A stretch of 64,000 nt of DNA from Bacteroidales bacterium (GTDB taxonomy: Bacteria; Bacteroidota; Bacteroidia; Bacteroidales; Bacteroidaceae), in assembly GCA_004557185.1 (NCBI GenBank), contig SFEP01000009.1, positions 25,883 to 89,882 on the forward strand, read 5' to 3'. A program made the position numbers and the translations under genes. The number at the start of each line of letters is the position of its first letter. The first letter of the stretch is position 1. Below, one piece after another: positions 1 through 7,591 of this stretch. A model generated the notes under the pieces. That model did no database searches and had not been told where the DNA came from. It was given only the letters and a program-made list of their open reading frames with translations.

Positions 1-386
1 TGTGCTATGTCCCACAGGTCGCTCACCGAGGGCAGCGCGGGGTGTTCGCGGTCGGTAGTCACGCACTTCAGGCAAGCCTGTGCGCCGGTCTGTGTGTTTT
101 CAAGTTGATACACCACGCCCAGGCCGTCCTCCATCCAGTCTTCGCCGGTCAGGTTGACCAGGAAGTCCATGCCCTCCTTGTGGCGCAGACGTTCCATTTC
201 GGCACGCAGGGCCTCAGGAGCGAGCACCTGGGGTTTGAGTTCGTTCACGGCGGGCTTGGCAGGTGCAGCAGGCGCAGCGGCGGGTTTGGCCGTTGCAGCC
301 TTTGCTGCGGGTTTGGCTGCGGCAGGTGCTGCCTTAGCCTTTTGCGCCTCAGCGGGGGCGGCTTTCGGTGTCAGTTCTTCGCTCAT
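1..386 (-). CDS. nuoC: NADH-quinone oxidoreductase subunit C (or C/D fusion), N-terminal part
   Basis: This is the 5' part of a complex I subunit of the peripheral arm; the 3' end lies outside the window. About 128 codons are visible from an ATG at 386. The first ~45 residues are a low-complexity Ala/Lys/Pro stretch (AAPAAAKPAAKAATAKPAAA), and after it comes a folded region (LRAEMERLRHKEGMDFLVNL, then DWMEDGLGVVYQLEN) typical of the start of the NuoC 30 kDa domain. The start codon overlaps the nuoB stop in an ATGA at 383-386, so translation is probably coupled. In Bacteroidota this gene is often fused to nuoD, but the fusion cannot be judged from the visible part. The Ala/Pro linker is unusual for NuoC and makes the exact start slightly uncertain. 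Confidence 0.85.
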   Translation of the reverse strand, partial: MSEELTPKAAPAEAQKAKAAPAAAKPAAKAATAKPAAAPAAPAKPAVNELKPQVLAPEALRAEMERLRHKEGMDFLVNLTGEDWMEDGLGVVYQLENTQTGAQACLKCVTTDREHPALPSVSDLWDIA

Positions 387-1018
387 GCCTGTTCCTCCTG
401 ATTATAGATTTGTTCTTCTTTTTCAGCAGCCTGCACCTTGTAGGGGTCGCGCTCCTTGCGGTTGGTCGTACCGAAGAAGTTCTCCACCTTCACAATGCGC
501 TGCAGCTGCATCATGCCGTACAGGAACGACTCGGGGCGCGGGGGGCAGCCCGGCACGTACACGTCGACGGGGATAATCTTGTCGACGCCGTTGAGCACGT
601 GGTACGACTTGGTGAAGGGGCCGCCCGACACCGAACAGCCGCCGATGGCCACCACATATTTGGGGTCGGCCATCTGGTCGTAGAGGCGCTTGAGCACGGG
701 GGCCATCTTGGTGGTGATGGTGCCGCACACCAGGATGACGTCGGCCTGGCGCGGACTGTTACGCGTTACCTCGAAACCGAAGCGGGCAATATCGTAACGG
801 GCGGCGCACACGGCCATAAACTCGATGCCGCAGCAGCTGGTGGCAAACGTCAGCGGCCAGAGCGAGTTGGAGCGGCCCCAGTCGATGAGGTCGTCCAGCG
901 CGCGCACCACCACGTTGGCACCGCCAGCGTTCAGTTCGGCTACAATCTTTTCGTAGGTCTCGTTGTCCTTGAATTCCTCGTAGGGAATGGACTTGATCGT
1001 CGCTCTTTTCATTGCCAT
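383..1018 (-). CDS. nuoB: NADH-quinone oxidoreductase subunit B
   Basis: NuoB carries the terminal [4Fe-4S] cluster N2 of complex I, which passes electrons to quinone. The product is 211 residues. The four cluster cysteines are visible: the CC pair at 62-63 (ATSCCGIEFM), one at 128 (AIGGCSVSGG) and one at 158 (VPGCPPRP). The ATG at 1018 has an AGGAG about 8 bases upstream; an ATG at 1012 would give an ATGA overlap with the nuoA stop and is a fair alternative. The frame stays open upstream but that part reads through nuoA and is not NuoB. The C-terminus is a Glu/Gln-rich tail. It sits in the order nuoA-B-C on the minus strand. Confidence 0.96.
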   Translation of the reverse strand: MAMKRATIKSIPYEEFKDNETYEKIVAELNAGGANVVVRALDDLIDWGRSNSLWPLTFATSCCGIEFMAVCAARYDIARFGFEVTRNSPRQADVILVCGTITTKMAPVLKRLYDQMADPKYVVAIGGCSVSGGPFTKSYHVLNGVDKIIPVDVYVPGCPPRPESFLYGMMQLQRIVKVENFFGTTNRKERDPYKVQAAEKEEQIYNQEEQA

Positions 1019-1359
1019 TTCAGCGCTCCTTTCCTCCAGGCGTAGGCCAGGCCCAGAACTAATATGAACAGGAAGAAGAGAACACTGAACAATCCGGCAG
1101 GACCGAGCGTGCGCATCACGACAGCCCAGGGAAAGAGGAACATGGTCTCTACGTCGAACATCAGAAACAGGATGGCAAAGAGGTAGTAACCCACACGGAA
1201 CTGCATCCATGAGCGTCCGCGCGTCGGCACACCGCACTCATAAGCCTCCTCCTTCTGGGCGTTGTAACTGCGCGGCGATATCAGTTTGGCCAATACGGTC
1301 ACCACGCCTACAAACGCCAACCCTGTCAGCAAAGCTGTGACAAATAAGGTAAAGTTCAT
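1009..1359 (-). CDS. nuoA: NADH-quinone oxidoreductase subunit A
   Basis: Small membrane subunit of complex I at the junction of the peripheral and membrane arms. It is 116 residues with three hydrophobic segments (about residues 4-26, 62-82 and 88-108) and the family blocks KEEAYECGVP and FRVGYYLFAILFLMFDVETMFLFPW, in which the acidic residues are conserved. It is the first gene of the operon and its stop overlaps the nuoB start region. Its promoter appears to lie about 400 bases upstream, leaving a long leader. Confidence 0.96.
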   Translation of the reverse strand: MNFTLFVTALLTGLAFVGVVTVLAKLISPRSYNAQKEEAYECGVPTRGRSWMQFRVGYYLFAILFLMFDVETMFLFPWAVVMRTLGPAGLFSVLFFLFILVLGLAYAWRKGALKWQ

Positions 1360-1901
1360 AGTACTGTTAATTTGTTATGTGAATAAATTTTGGAAATATC
1401 GCAAATGCACCCACCTGCCTCATGCCACCTATGGCCTCTGAGGGCCGGCCTGTGGTGTCAGTCGGGCTGTGACGGGCTGCAAAGGGCATCGCGGACTAAG
1501 AAAAAAGACGGCGTATTGACATGCGATGCTCTCACAACGGCTCGGCCGCAGCACAAACTATCCTCCACAAACCTGTGGCTGAAGTGGTAAGCGCTCTCAA
1601 TAAATAGGAATGAAGAAAGACCGCTACGCACCCTCGAACGAGGACACGTAACAACATGAAAACGAGGCGAAGTGTGCATCACGCTCCGCCTTTACAGTGT
1701 GTCAATAAGTGCAAACTGTTTTACCTTGTGAGGTGTAACCGTTTTTCACGCCGTCGGGTCTTTTGTGCTGCAAAGTTAAAAAGGCTTACTTGACAAGCAA
1801 AATATTCATCTGTGTTTTTTACCTCTCAATGCGCATTTCGTCCTCTTTTGCGCAATTGGCTACACACAGCGCTTTGCAACGCGTTCAGGCAGTGCGGGCG
1901 T
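1360..1901. other. 542-bp gap: nuo leader region
   Basis: No convincing gene is seen. Most of the gap would be the 5' leader of nuoA if transcription starts at the strong promoter at 1771-1802. I recognise no tRNA or known riboswitch in it. Short open frames on both strands lack family features. The segment also separates nuoA from the end of the leftward ABC permease gene at 1902. Confidence 0.6.
1771..1802 (-). promoter_or_regulatory. Bacteroidota-type promoter, candidate for nuoA
   Basis: Read on the minus strand: TTTTG at 1802-1798, a 19-base spacer, then TAACTTTG at 1778-1771. This is a full match to the Bacteroidota TTTG-N19-TAnnTTTG consensus. It points toward nuoA, with a predicted start near 1764 and a leader of about 400 nt. 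Confidence 0.7.
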
Positions 1902-3269
1902 TCACTTGTAACGCATCCACTTGATGATTTCCTTCATCGTGGGCTTTTTGCCATACATCAGGATGCCCACACGGTAGATGCGGGCGCCGCCCCACACGCA
2001 CAGCAGGGCGGTGGCGTAGAGCAGGGCCACGCTGAGAACCTCCTGCCACAAGGGCACGCCGAAGGGGACGCGTATCATCATGACCATGGGCGAGGTAAGC
2101 GGGAACATAGAGGTCCAGAAGGCGAGCGGACCGTTGGTGTTCTCGGCGCTGCCCATGGCGGCATACATGCCAAACACCATGCAGAGCACTACGGGCATCA
2201 TGAACTGCGAAGCGTCCTCCTGCTCGTTGACCGAGGCACCCACGCCAGCCAGGAAGGCGGCATAGAGCAGGTAGCCGCCCACAAAGTAGAGCACGAAGAG
2301 AATGCCCAGTTCGGCGTAGGGGAGGTTGAGCACGGCAGTGAGCATCTGCTGCGCCTCGGTGGGTGCTGCGGATGCAGCGGGTACGGCAGGCATGCCTCCC
2401 ATGGCGCTGACCTGCGTTGCGGCCGCGGTGGTATCGGGGCCGAACATCCACGCGGCGATGCCCAGTATGGCTGCGAGCATCACGCCCCAAATGGTCAGCT
2501 GCACGAAGCCCACGAGCGAAATGCCCACAATTTTACCCATCATGAGCTGGAAGGGCTTGATGCTCGACACCATGACCTCGACAATGCGGCTCGTTTTTTC
2601 CTCGATTACGCTCTGCATGACCATGGCGCCGTAGGACATGACGAACATGTAGATAAAGAACGTGAGCAGGAAGCCCGCGGCTATGGCAATGGCGGTGCTC
2701 GAACTGCTCTCGGTGCCCTCGGCATCACGCTTCACGGTCTGAACGCTGATGTCCTGCTGCACGTCGGCCAGTATCTGGTCGATGCCCTCAATGCCCGTGG
2801 CGGCGAGTTTGTCGCGTCGCACCTTGTCGTTGAGCACATTTTCCACATAACTCAGCAAGCCGGCACTCACCTCCTTGTGCGAGTAGATGGTGACGGCCTT
2901 GGGGTCGGCGGCCAGGTCGGCACGTATGCTCACCACCGCCTCGACGTGGGTGGTGTCGGTGTAGTAGGCGGGGTCGTCGGGGTTGTGCGTGGGCACGAAG
3001 CGCCAGGTGGCGTCGTCCTTAAACAGGGGGGCGTAGCGACCCGTGCTGTCGTGCACGGCCACGGTCTTGATGTCATCGTCCTCGATGGTGGCGAGCCAGA
3101 AGGGCACAAACACCAGGGCGGCCATGAGGAAGGGCGTGAGGATGGTAAGGATGATGAACGATTTTTTCCTGACGCGGGTCATGAACTCGCGCTGCACCAC
3201 GAGCAGCACGGCCTGCAGGCTGCTGGGGCGGCGGCGGGGTGCGCCAGTATGGGGTTGGGGTGTGGTCAT
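1902..3269 (-). CDS. ABC-2 family exporter permease (NatB-like)
   Basis: Membrane subunit of an ABC exporter. The 455-residue product has one N-terminal transmembrane segment (about 37-62, FIILTILTPFLMAALVFVPF), an extracytoplasmic domain of about 120 residues, then at least five C-terminal transmembrane segments. This is the layout of the ABC2_membrane_3/NatB family, often linked to Na+ or drug export. An Ala/Pro-rich insert (about 275-310) sits between helices. It lies directly downstream of an ABC ATPase gene on the same strand and must pair with it. The start ATG at 3269 is preceded at once by an AT run, CCTTATATATAT. The substrate cannot be read from sequence. Confidence 0.85.
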   Translation of the reverse strand: MTTPQPHTGAPRRRPSSLQAVLLVVQREFMTRVRKKSFIILTILTPFLMAALVFVPFWLATIEDDDIKTVAVHDSTGRYAPLFKDDATWRFVPTHNPDDPAYYTDTTHVEAVVSIRADLAADPKAVTIYSHKEVSAGLLSYVENVLNDKVRRDKLAATGIEGIDQILADVQQDISVQTVKRDAEGTESSSSTAIAIAAGFLLTFFIYMFVMSYGAMVMQSVIEEKTSRIVEVMVSSIKPFQLMMGKIVGISLVGFVQLTIWGVMLAAILGIAAWMFGPDTTAAATQVSAMGGMPAVPAASAAPTEAQQMLTAVLNLPYAELGILFVLYFVGGYLLYAAFLAGVGASVNEQEDASQFMMPVVLCMVFGMYAAMGSAENTNGPLAFWTSMFPLTSPMVMMIRVPFGVPLWQEVLSVALLYATALLCVWGGARIYRVGILMYGKKPTMKEIIKWMRYK

Positions 3270-3326
3270 ATATATATAAGGTGTAAGTTCGGTAAAAACG
3301 GATAACTGACGAGTTGGCAGCGAGGC

Positions 3327-4238
3327 TCACTCCTCGCGCACCACCTTGAGGAAGATTTCCTGCATGGTGGGCATTTTCTCGGCTATGGCGCGGAGTTCCG
3401 TCATTTTGGCCATGCGGGCTATGAGTTCGGCGGCTTCAATGCCCTCAGCCTTTTGCAGCAGGTAGTGGTGAAGGTGGCCACGCTGGCTGCTGGTTTGCAC
3501 GCTGAAGAGGCCGGGCACCGACTGCAGGTCAGCCTGCGGGGTGACCACCTCGTAGAGGCCCGTGCGAAAACGGTTTTTCACCTCGTTCACATCGCCGCTC
3601 AGCACCACTTGCGAGTGGTTGATGAGGGCCATTTCGTCGCAAATTTCCTCCACCGACGACATGTTGTGGGTGGAGAAGATGATGGTGTGCCCCTTGTCGC
3701 GCAGTTGCAGTATTTCCTGCTTGAGTTGTTCGGCGTTCACGGGGTCGAAGCCCGAGAAAGGCTCGTCGAAGATGAGCAGGGGCGGCTCGTGCACCACGGT
3801 GATGATGAACTGCACCTTTTGCTGCATGCCCTTCGAGAGTTCTTCGAGTTTCTTGTTCCACCAGGGCATGATGTCGAATTTCTCAAACCAGTGGCGCAGG
3901 CGCTTCGTGGCTTCCATGTTGCTCAGTCCCTTGAGGCGCGCCAGGTAGATGGCTTGTTCGCCCACCTTCATCTTTTTATAGAGGCCGCGCTCCTCGGGCA
4001 GGTAGCCTATCTGCATCACGTCGTCGGGCTGCAGGGGGTGTCCGTCGAAGCGTACTTCGCCGCTGTCGGGGGCGGTGATGCGGTTGATGATGCGAATAAG
4101 GGTCGTTTTGCCCGCACCGTTGGGGCCGAGCAGTCCGAACACCTTGCCGCGGGGCACGCTGATGCTCACATCGTTGAGGGCGGTGTGGGTAGCGTAGCGC
4201 TTGACGGCATGGCGCACTTCAAGAAAGGGATTTTCCAT
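3327..4238 (-). CDS. ABC transporter ATP-binding protein (NatA-like)
   Basis: Energy-coupling subunit for the adjacent permease. The product is 303 residues from the ATG at 4238, where MENPFLEVRH opens a normal ABC domain. Walker A is GPNGAGKT (38-45), followed by the signature LSKGMQQKV, Walker B LLIFDEPF and the switch histidine in STHNMSSVEE. A C-terminal extension of about 80 residues after the ABC core is typical of the YhaQ/NatA exporter group (DUF4162 region). The frame stays open upstream to 4631, but that part lies antisense within the lpxH region and is not part of this family. The 57-bp gap to the permease suggests one transcript. Confidence 0.93.
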   Translation of the reverse strand: MENPFLEVRHAVKRYATHTALNDVSISVPRGKVFGLLGPNGAGKTTLIRIINRITAPDSGEVRFDGHPLQPDDVMQIGYLPEERGLYKKMKVGEQAIYLARLKGLSNMEATKRLRHWFEKFDIMPWWNKKLEELSKGMQQKVQFIITVVHEPPLLIFDEPFSGFDPVNAEQLKQEILQLRDKGHTIIFSTHNMSSVEEICDEMALINHSQVVLSGDVNEVKNRFRTGLYEVVTPQADLQSVPGLFSVQTSSQRGHLHHYLLQKAEGIEAAELIARMAKMTELRAIAEKMPTMQEIFLKVVREE

Positions 4239-4269
4239 AATGTGGATGCGTGTGTTGCTGTACGGGGCG

Positions 4270-5034
4270 TTACGGACAGGTTTCGCCCTCGATGAAGTTT
4301 TCCATATACATGTGTTCACCGTCGAACACGGCATAACTGTAGAGCGAAATCCAATCGCCGAGAATGAGTATGCGTGCCGAGCGGGTGAGCATGAGGTCGA
4401 GTTCGATGTGGCGGTGGCCAAAGACGAAGAAGTTGATGTCGGGATGCGTTTTAAGATAGTCTTTGGCAAAGATGACGAGGTCTTCCTTGTCCTCGCCCTG
4501 ATAAGGCGGCTCCTTGCCGTCCTCGCGCTTGAGGCGGGAGTGCTTGGCCCATTCCAGTCCGAAGGCCATGCCCCAGCGGGGGTGCACGGCGGCGAAGAGA
4601 GTCTGGCAAAGGCGGTTGTGAAAGAGGGCACGCAGCAGTTTGAAACCGCGCTCCTGGCGGTTAAGGCCGTCGCCGTGGCCCAGGAAGAAGGTTTTGTCGC
4701 CTATCTCCACCACCTCGTTGTGCCGGTGCAGCACCATGCCGCACTCACGTTCAAAGTAGTCGTGCTGCCACAGGTCGTGGTTGCCGCAGAAGTAGTGCAC
4801 CTCGACGCCGGCATCGGTGAGTTCGCTGATTTTGCCCAGCAAGCGCGTGTAGCCCTTGGGCACCACGTAGCGGTACTCGTGCCAGAAGTCGAAGAGGTCG
4901 CCCATGAGATAGACGGCCTGCGCCCTGTGCTTGATGCTGTCGAGGAAATTGGCCAGCTTGCGCTCTTTGGTGCGTCCGTGCTCTATGGCCAGGCTGCCCA
5001 GGTGGGCGTCTGAAAGGAAATAGACGTTTTTCAT
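4270..5034 (-). CDS. lpxH: UDP-2,3-diacylglucosamine diphosphatase
   Basis: Lipid A biosynthesis enzyme that hydrolyses UDP-2,3-diacylglucosamine to lipid X and UMP at the inner membrane. The product is 254 residues, a metallophosphoesterase with the expected metal-binding blocks in order: SDAHLG (8-13), GDLFDFWHEYR, FCGNHDLW, GHGDGLN and GHRH. The start is placed at 5034 because MKNVYFLSDAHLG begins the fold; upstream codons are non-family sequence overlapping a 21-bp repeat. It lies upstream of the ABC exporter pair on the minus strand (31-bp gap), which may be co-transcribed. Confidence 0.93.
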   Translation of the reverse strand: MKNVYFLSDAHLGSLAIEHGRTKERKLANFLDSIKHRAQAVYLMGDLFDFWHEYRYVVPKGYTRLLGKISELTDAGVEVHYFCGNHDLWQHDYFERECGMVLHRHNEVVEIGDKTFFLGHGDGLNRQERGFKLLRALFHNRLCQTLFAAVHPRWGMAFGLEWAKHSRLKREDGKEPPYQGEDKEDLVIFAKDYLKTHPDINFFVFGHRHIELDLMLTRSARILILGDWISLYSYAVFDGEHMYMENFIEGETCP

Positions 5035-5071
5035 GTGTTTATCGTCGGGTGTGTGGTGGTGTTGGCGGCGT

Positions 5072-5116
5072 GCAGCCACTCCTTTATATATAGCAGCCAC
5101 TCCTTTATATATATAG
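5072..5116. repeat. Two 21-bp units of GCAGCCACTCCTTTATATAT
   Basis: GCAGCCACTCCTTTATATAT starts at 5072 and again at 5093, a period of exactly 21 bp, and runs into a longer TATATATA stretch. The same GCCACTCCTT unit, also doubled with a 21-bp period, occurs inverted at 30641-30685. Confidence 0.85.
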
Positions 5117-5142
5117 TGGGGCGGCTGAGGGGCTGCGTGCCG

Positions 5143-5463
5143 TTACATGAAGCCGAGTTCGAGTTTCGCCTCCTCGCTCATCATGTCCTTGTCCCATTCG
5201 GGCTCAAAGACGAGGTTGATTTTGGCCTCCGTCACGCCCTCAATGCCATCGAGCTTGAGGCGCACGTCCTCCACAATGAAGTCGGCGGCGGGGCAGTTGG
5301 GGGCGGTGAGCGTCATGTCCACCTCGAGCTGTCCGTTGTCCTGCAGTTCGACGCGGTAGATGAGTCCGAGGTTATAGATGTCCACGGGTATTTCGGGGTC
5401 GTACACGGTTTTGAGCACTTCCACAATGCGCTCTTCGATTTTTGCTTTTTCTTCGGCAGTCAT
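5143..5463 (-). CDS. DUF59/MIP18-family Fe-S assembly factor (SufT-like)
   Basis: Small cytosolic protein of 106 residues with the DUF59 pattern: KTVYDPEIPVDIYNLGLIY near the N-terminus and MTLTAPNCPAADFI with the conserved cysteine in the middle, ending VFEPEWDKDMMSEEAKLELG. Family members (SufT, PaaD, the MIP18 relatives) help mature iron-sulfur proteins. It stands upstream of lpxH and downstream of radC on the minus strand. No other suf gene is in the window, so the SufT assignment is by family only. Confidence 0.88.
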   Translation of the reverse strand: MTAEEKAKIEERIVEVLKTVYDPEIPVDIYNLGLIYRVELQDNGQLEVDMTLTAPNCPAADFIVEDVRLKLDGIEGVTEAKINLVFEPEWDKDMMSEEAKLELGFM

Positions 5464-5508
5464 GCTTGTTTGTTTTTTGTTAGGATGCGGCAGGCCGTGG
5501 CGCGAGGG

Positions 5509-6192
5509 TCACAGGCGGCCGTGCTCAGCGTAGCTATAGTAGCCCGCATCGGCCACGATGACGTGGTCGAGCAGCCTGAGGTCGAGGGTTTCGGCGGCCA
5601 GCTTGAGTTTCTGCGTCAGGTGGTCGTCGTCGGCACTGGGCTGGGCCACGCCCGTGGGGTGGTTGTGGCAAAGAATCATGCGCGTGGCGTTGTGCAGCAG
5701 GGCCTGCTTGAGGGCGAGCCTGATGTCGACCACCGTCTGCCCTATGCCGCCGCGGCTCAGGCAGCAGTCGGCCACGTAGCGCAGCTGTGTGTTGAGCAGC
5801 ATGACGCGGCACTCCTCCACATCGAGGTGCTGCATTTTGCCCAGGAAGTAGCGATAGACGTTCTCGGCGGAGTCGAAGCGGTCGTTCAGTTTCACCTCTT
5901 CGCTCATGCGGCGGCGGCCCAGTTCGCAGGCAGCCAGCAGCGTAATGGCCTTGGCGCTGCCCATGCCGCGATACCGGCACAGGTCCTCAATGTTCATGCG
6001 ACCCAGCGCGTTGAGGCTTCCGCCACAGTCGGTGAGCACGCGCTGCATGAGTTGCACGGCGTTCTCCTCGGTGTTGCCCGAGCCTATGAGTATGGCAAGC
6101 AGTTCAGCCTCGCTCAGGTGCGACGCTCCGAGCCGCATGAACTTTTCACGCGGGCGGTCGTCGGTCTGCAGGTCGGTAATGCTCAGTTTCAT
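5509..6192 (-). CDS. radC: RadC family JAB1/MPN protein
   Basis: The product is 227 residues. An N-terminal helix-hairpin-helix-like region (SEAELLAILIGSG, GMGSAKAITLLAA) is followed by a JAB1/MPN metal-site domain containing the conserved HNHPTG with a downstream aspartate-rich segment (SADDDHLTQKL) and HVIV. The historical DNA-repair name is not well supported experimentally; the enzymatic role is unknown. It lies between the glycosyltransferase and the SufT-like gene, all leftward with 45-48 bp gaps. Confidence 0.92.
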   Translation of the reverse strand: MKLSITDLQTDDRPREKFMRLGASHLSEAELLAILIGSGNTEENAVQLMQRVLTDCGGSLNALGRMNIEDLCRYRGMGSAKAITLLAACELGRRRMSEEVKLNDRFDSAENVYRYFLGKMQHLDVEECRVMLLNTQLRYVADCCLSRGGIGQTVVDIRLALKQALLHNATRMILCHNHPTGVAQPSADDDHLTQKLKLAAETLDLRLLDHVIVADAGYYSYAEHGRL

Positions 6193-6239
6193 CTTGACGA
6201 AAGGCGGTGGCGAAGCAGAGGGCTGCGCGGGCCACGCTG

Positions 6240-7253
6240 TTATTTGTAGAAATTCTCCTTGAAAGCCTCAAACTCGCCGCGTCGCAGCACGCAGCGTGTC
6301 CACCAGGCGCGCAGAAAACCGCTGCCGTAGCCCGTCAGTTGCACATAGGCGGCGGCCACGGCGCGCCAACCCACGCCCACACTGCGCTCAGAGCGGGTGG
6401 CGTCGACACCGATGATGAGGGCGAAGAGCACAAACGGCAGCAGCAGCGCCCACCAGTGCGGGCAACCCAGCAAGGCGGCGGCCACCGCCAGCACCACCAG
6501 CAGGGCGCAGCCCAGGGTGAAGACGGCGGGCAACATGTGCACGGCCTTGAGCGTGCCGGGGTGGCGCTTGGTGAGGTGAATGCGGGCTATGCCGGAGTTG
6601 TGCACCTGCTTGAAGAACTTGCGCAGGTCGGTGCGCCGCTTGTGCCACACCCAGGCGCTCTGAAACAGGCGGCTCACGTGGCCCGAACGGATGAGGCGGG
6701 TGGAGAAGTCGATGTCCTCGCCAAAGCGCATGGCCGAGAAGCCGCCCAACTCGTGGTAGACGGCACGCCGCACGCCCATGTTGAAAGAGCGGGGGTAGAA
6801 CTTGTCCATCTTCTTTTTGCCGCCGCGTATGCCGCCTGTGGTGAAGAAGGAGGTCATGGCGTAGTTGATGGCCTTCTGCATCTTGCTGAACGAGGCGTGT
6901 GCCCTGTCGGGGCCGCCAAAGGCATCGCAGGGCGTGGCGGCGAGCTCGTGGTCGACGGCCTGCAGGTAGCCCTCGGGCAGCACCACGTCGCTGTCGAGAA
7001 TAAGCACGTAGTCGCCCTTGGCCCGCTCCACGCCGTAGTTGCGCGTTTGGCCGGGTCCCGAGTTGGGCTTGTCGTAGTAATGCACTTGCAGGCGGTCGGC
7101 ATAGCGCTCCACCACGTCGCGGCAGGGTACGTCGGAGCCATCCTCCACCACCACCACTTCAAAGTCGCGCAGCGTCTGGCGGGTCAGGCTTTCCAGCAAC
7201 TCGTCCACCTCGTCGGGACGGTTGAACACGGGTATAATAAAGGAATATTTCAT
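6240..7253 (-). CDS. Family 2 glycosyltransferase with C-terminal membrane segments
   Basis: The product is 337 residues. It starts MKYSFIIPVFNRPDEVDELLESL, the typical opening of a GT-A fold, and has the metal-binding DSD in LILDSDVVLPEG and the acceptor-site region FGEDIDFSTRL. Two hydrophobic stretches near residues 240-280 (AVFTLGCALLVVLAVAAALL, then WALLLPFVLFALIIGV) anchor it in the membrane. It probably adds a sugar in envelope polysaccharide or glycolipid synthesis; donor and acceptor are unknown. The start at 7253 is the first ATG giving the family N-terminus, and a good promoter lies 90-120 bases upstream. Confidence 0.9.
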   Translation of the reverse strand: MKYSFIIPVFNRPDEVDELLESLTRQTLRDFEVVVVEDGSDVPCRDVVERYADRLQVHYYDKPNSGPGQTRNYGVERAKGDYVLILDSDVVLPEGYLQAVDHELAATPCDAFGGPDRAHASFSKMQKAINYAMTSFFTTGGIRGGKKKMDKFYPRSFNMGVRRAVYHELGGFSAMRFGEDIDFSTRLIRSGHVSRLFQSAWVWHKRRTDLRKFFKQVHNSGIARIHLTKRHPGTLKAVHMLPAVFTLGCALLVVLAVAAALLGCPHWWALLLPFVLFALIIGVDATRSERSVGVGWRAVAAAYVQLTGYGSGFLRAWWTRCVLRRGEFEAFKENFYK

Positions 7254-7591
7254 GAAGATGTGCTGTAAGGGGGATGCGGGGCGCATACTTGGGCCGCTGG
7301 TTTGATGCTTTCGTGAAGCACAAACGGCGCTGTTTCATGCCCTGCAAAGGTAGTGAAATAGGGTGTACACGCCAACACATGCGCTCATTATGCGCTGAAT
7401 ATTGGGCTTTGCCGTCCCATCCTCGTCCTTTTTTCATGCAAAAATGCAAAAAGCGGCTTTTCTGCATGCCCCAGCCTTGCAAGTGTGTGGCTTACGCCCT
7501 ATTTTTGCTGCGAAAAGATACACCTCCTTACTACCTACAGCCTTTCGTCGCCCGCTTCGAGGCGGTGGCTGTCTTTAATATTCTAAAAAAA
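7254..7591. other. 338-bp divergent intergenic region
   Basis: This separates the leftward glycosyltransferase from the rightward metalloprotease. It holds the leftward promoter at 7345-7375. I see no clear TAnnTTTG element for the rightward gene. The open frame running through it is not conserved-looking coding sequence. Confidence 0.6.
7345..7375 (-). promoter_or_regulatory. Bacteroidota-type promoter for the glycosyltransferase
   Basis: Minus strand: TTG at 7375-7373, a 20-base spacer, TACCTTTG at 7352-7345. The predicted leader to the ATG at 7253 is about 85 nt. Confidence 0.65.

Noticed and set aside
1458..1682. 74-residue minus-strand frame in the nuo leader
   Set aside because: Composition is unlike the neighbouring genes and no conserved motif is visible; kept only as part of the unexplained leader.
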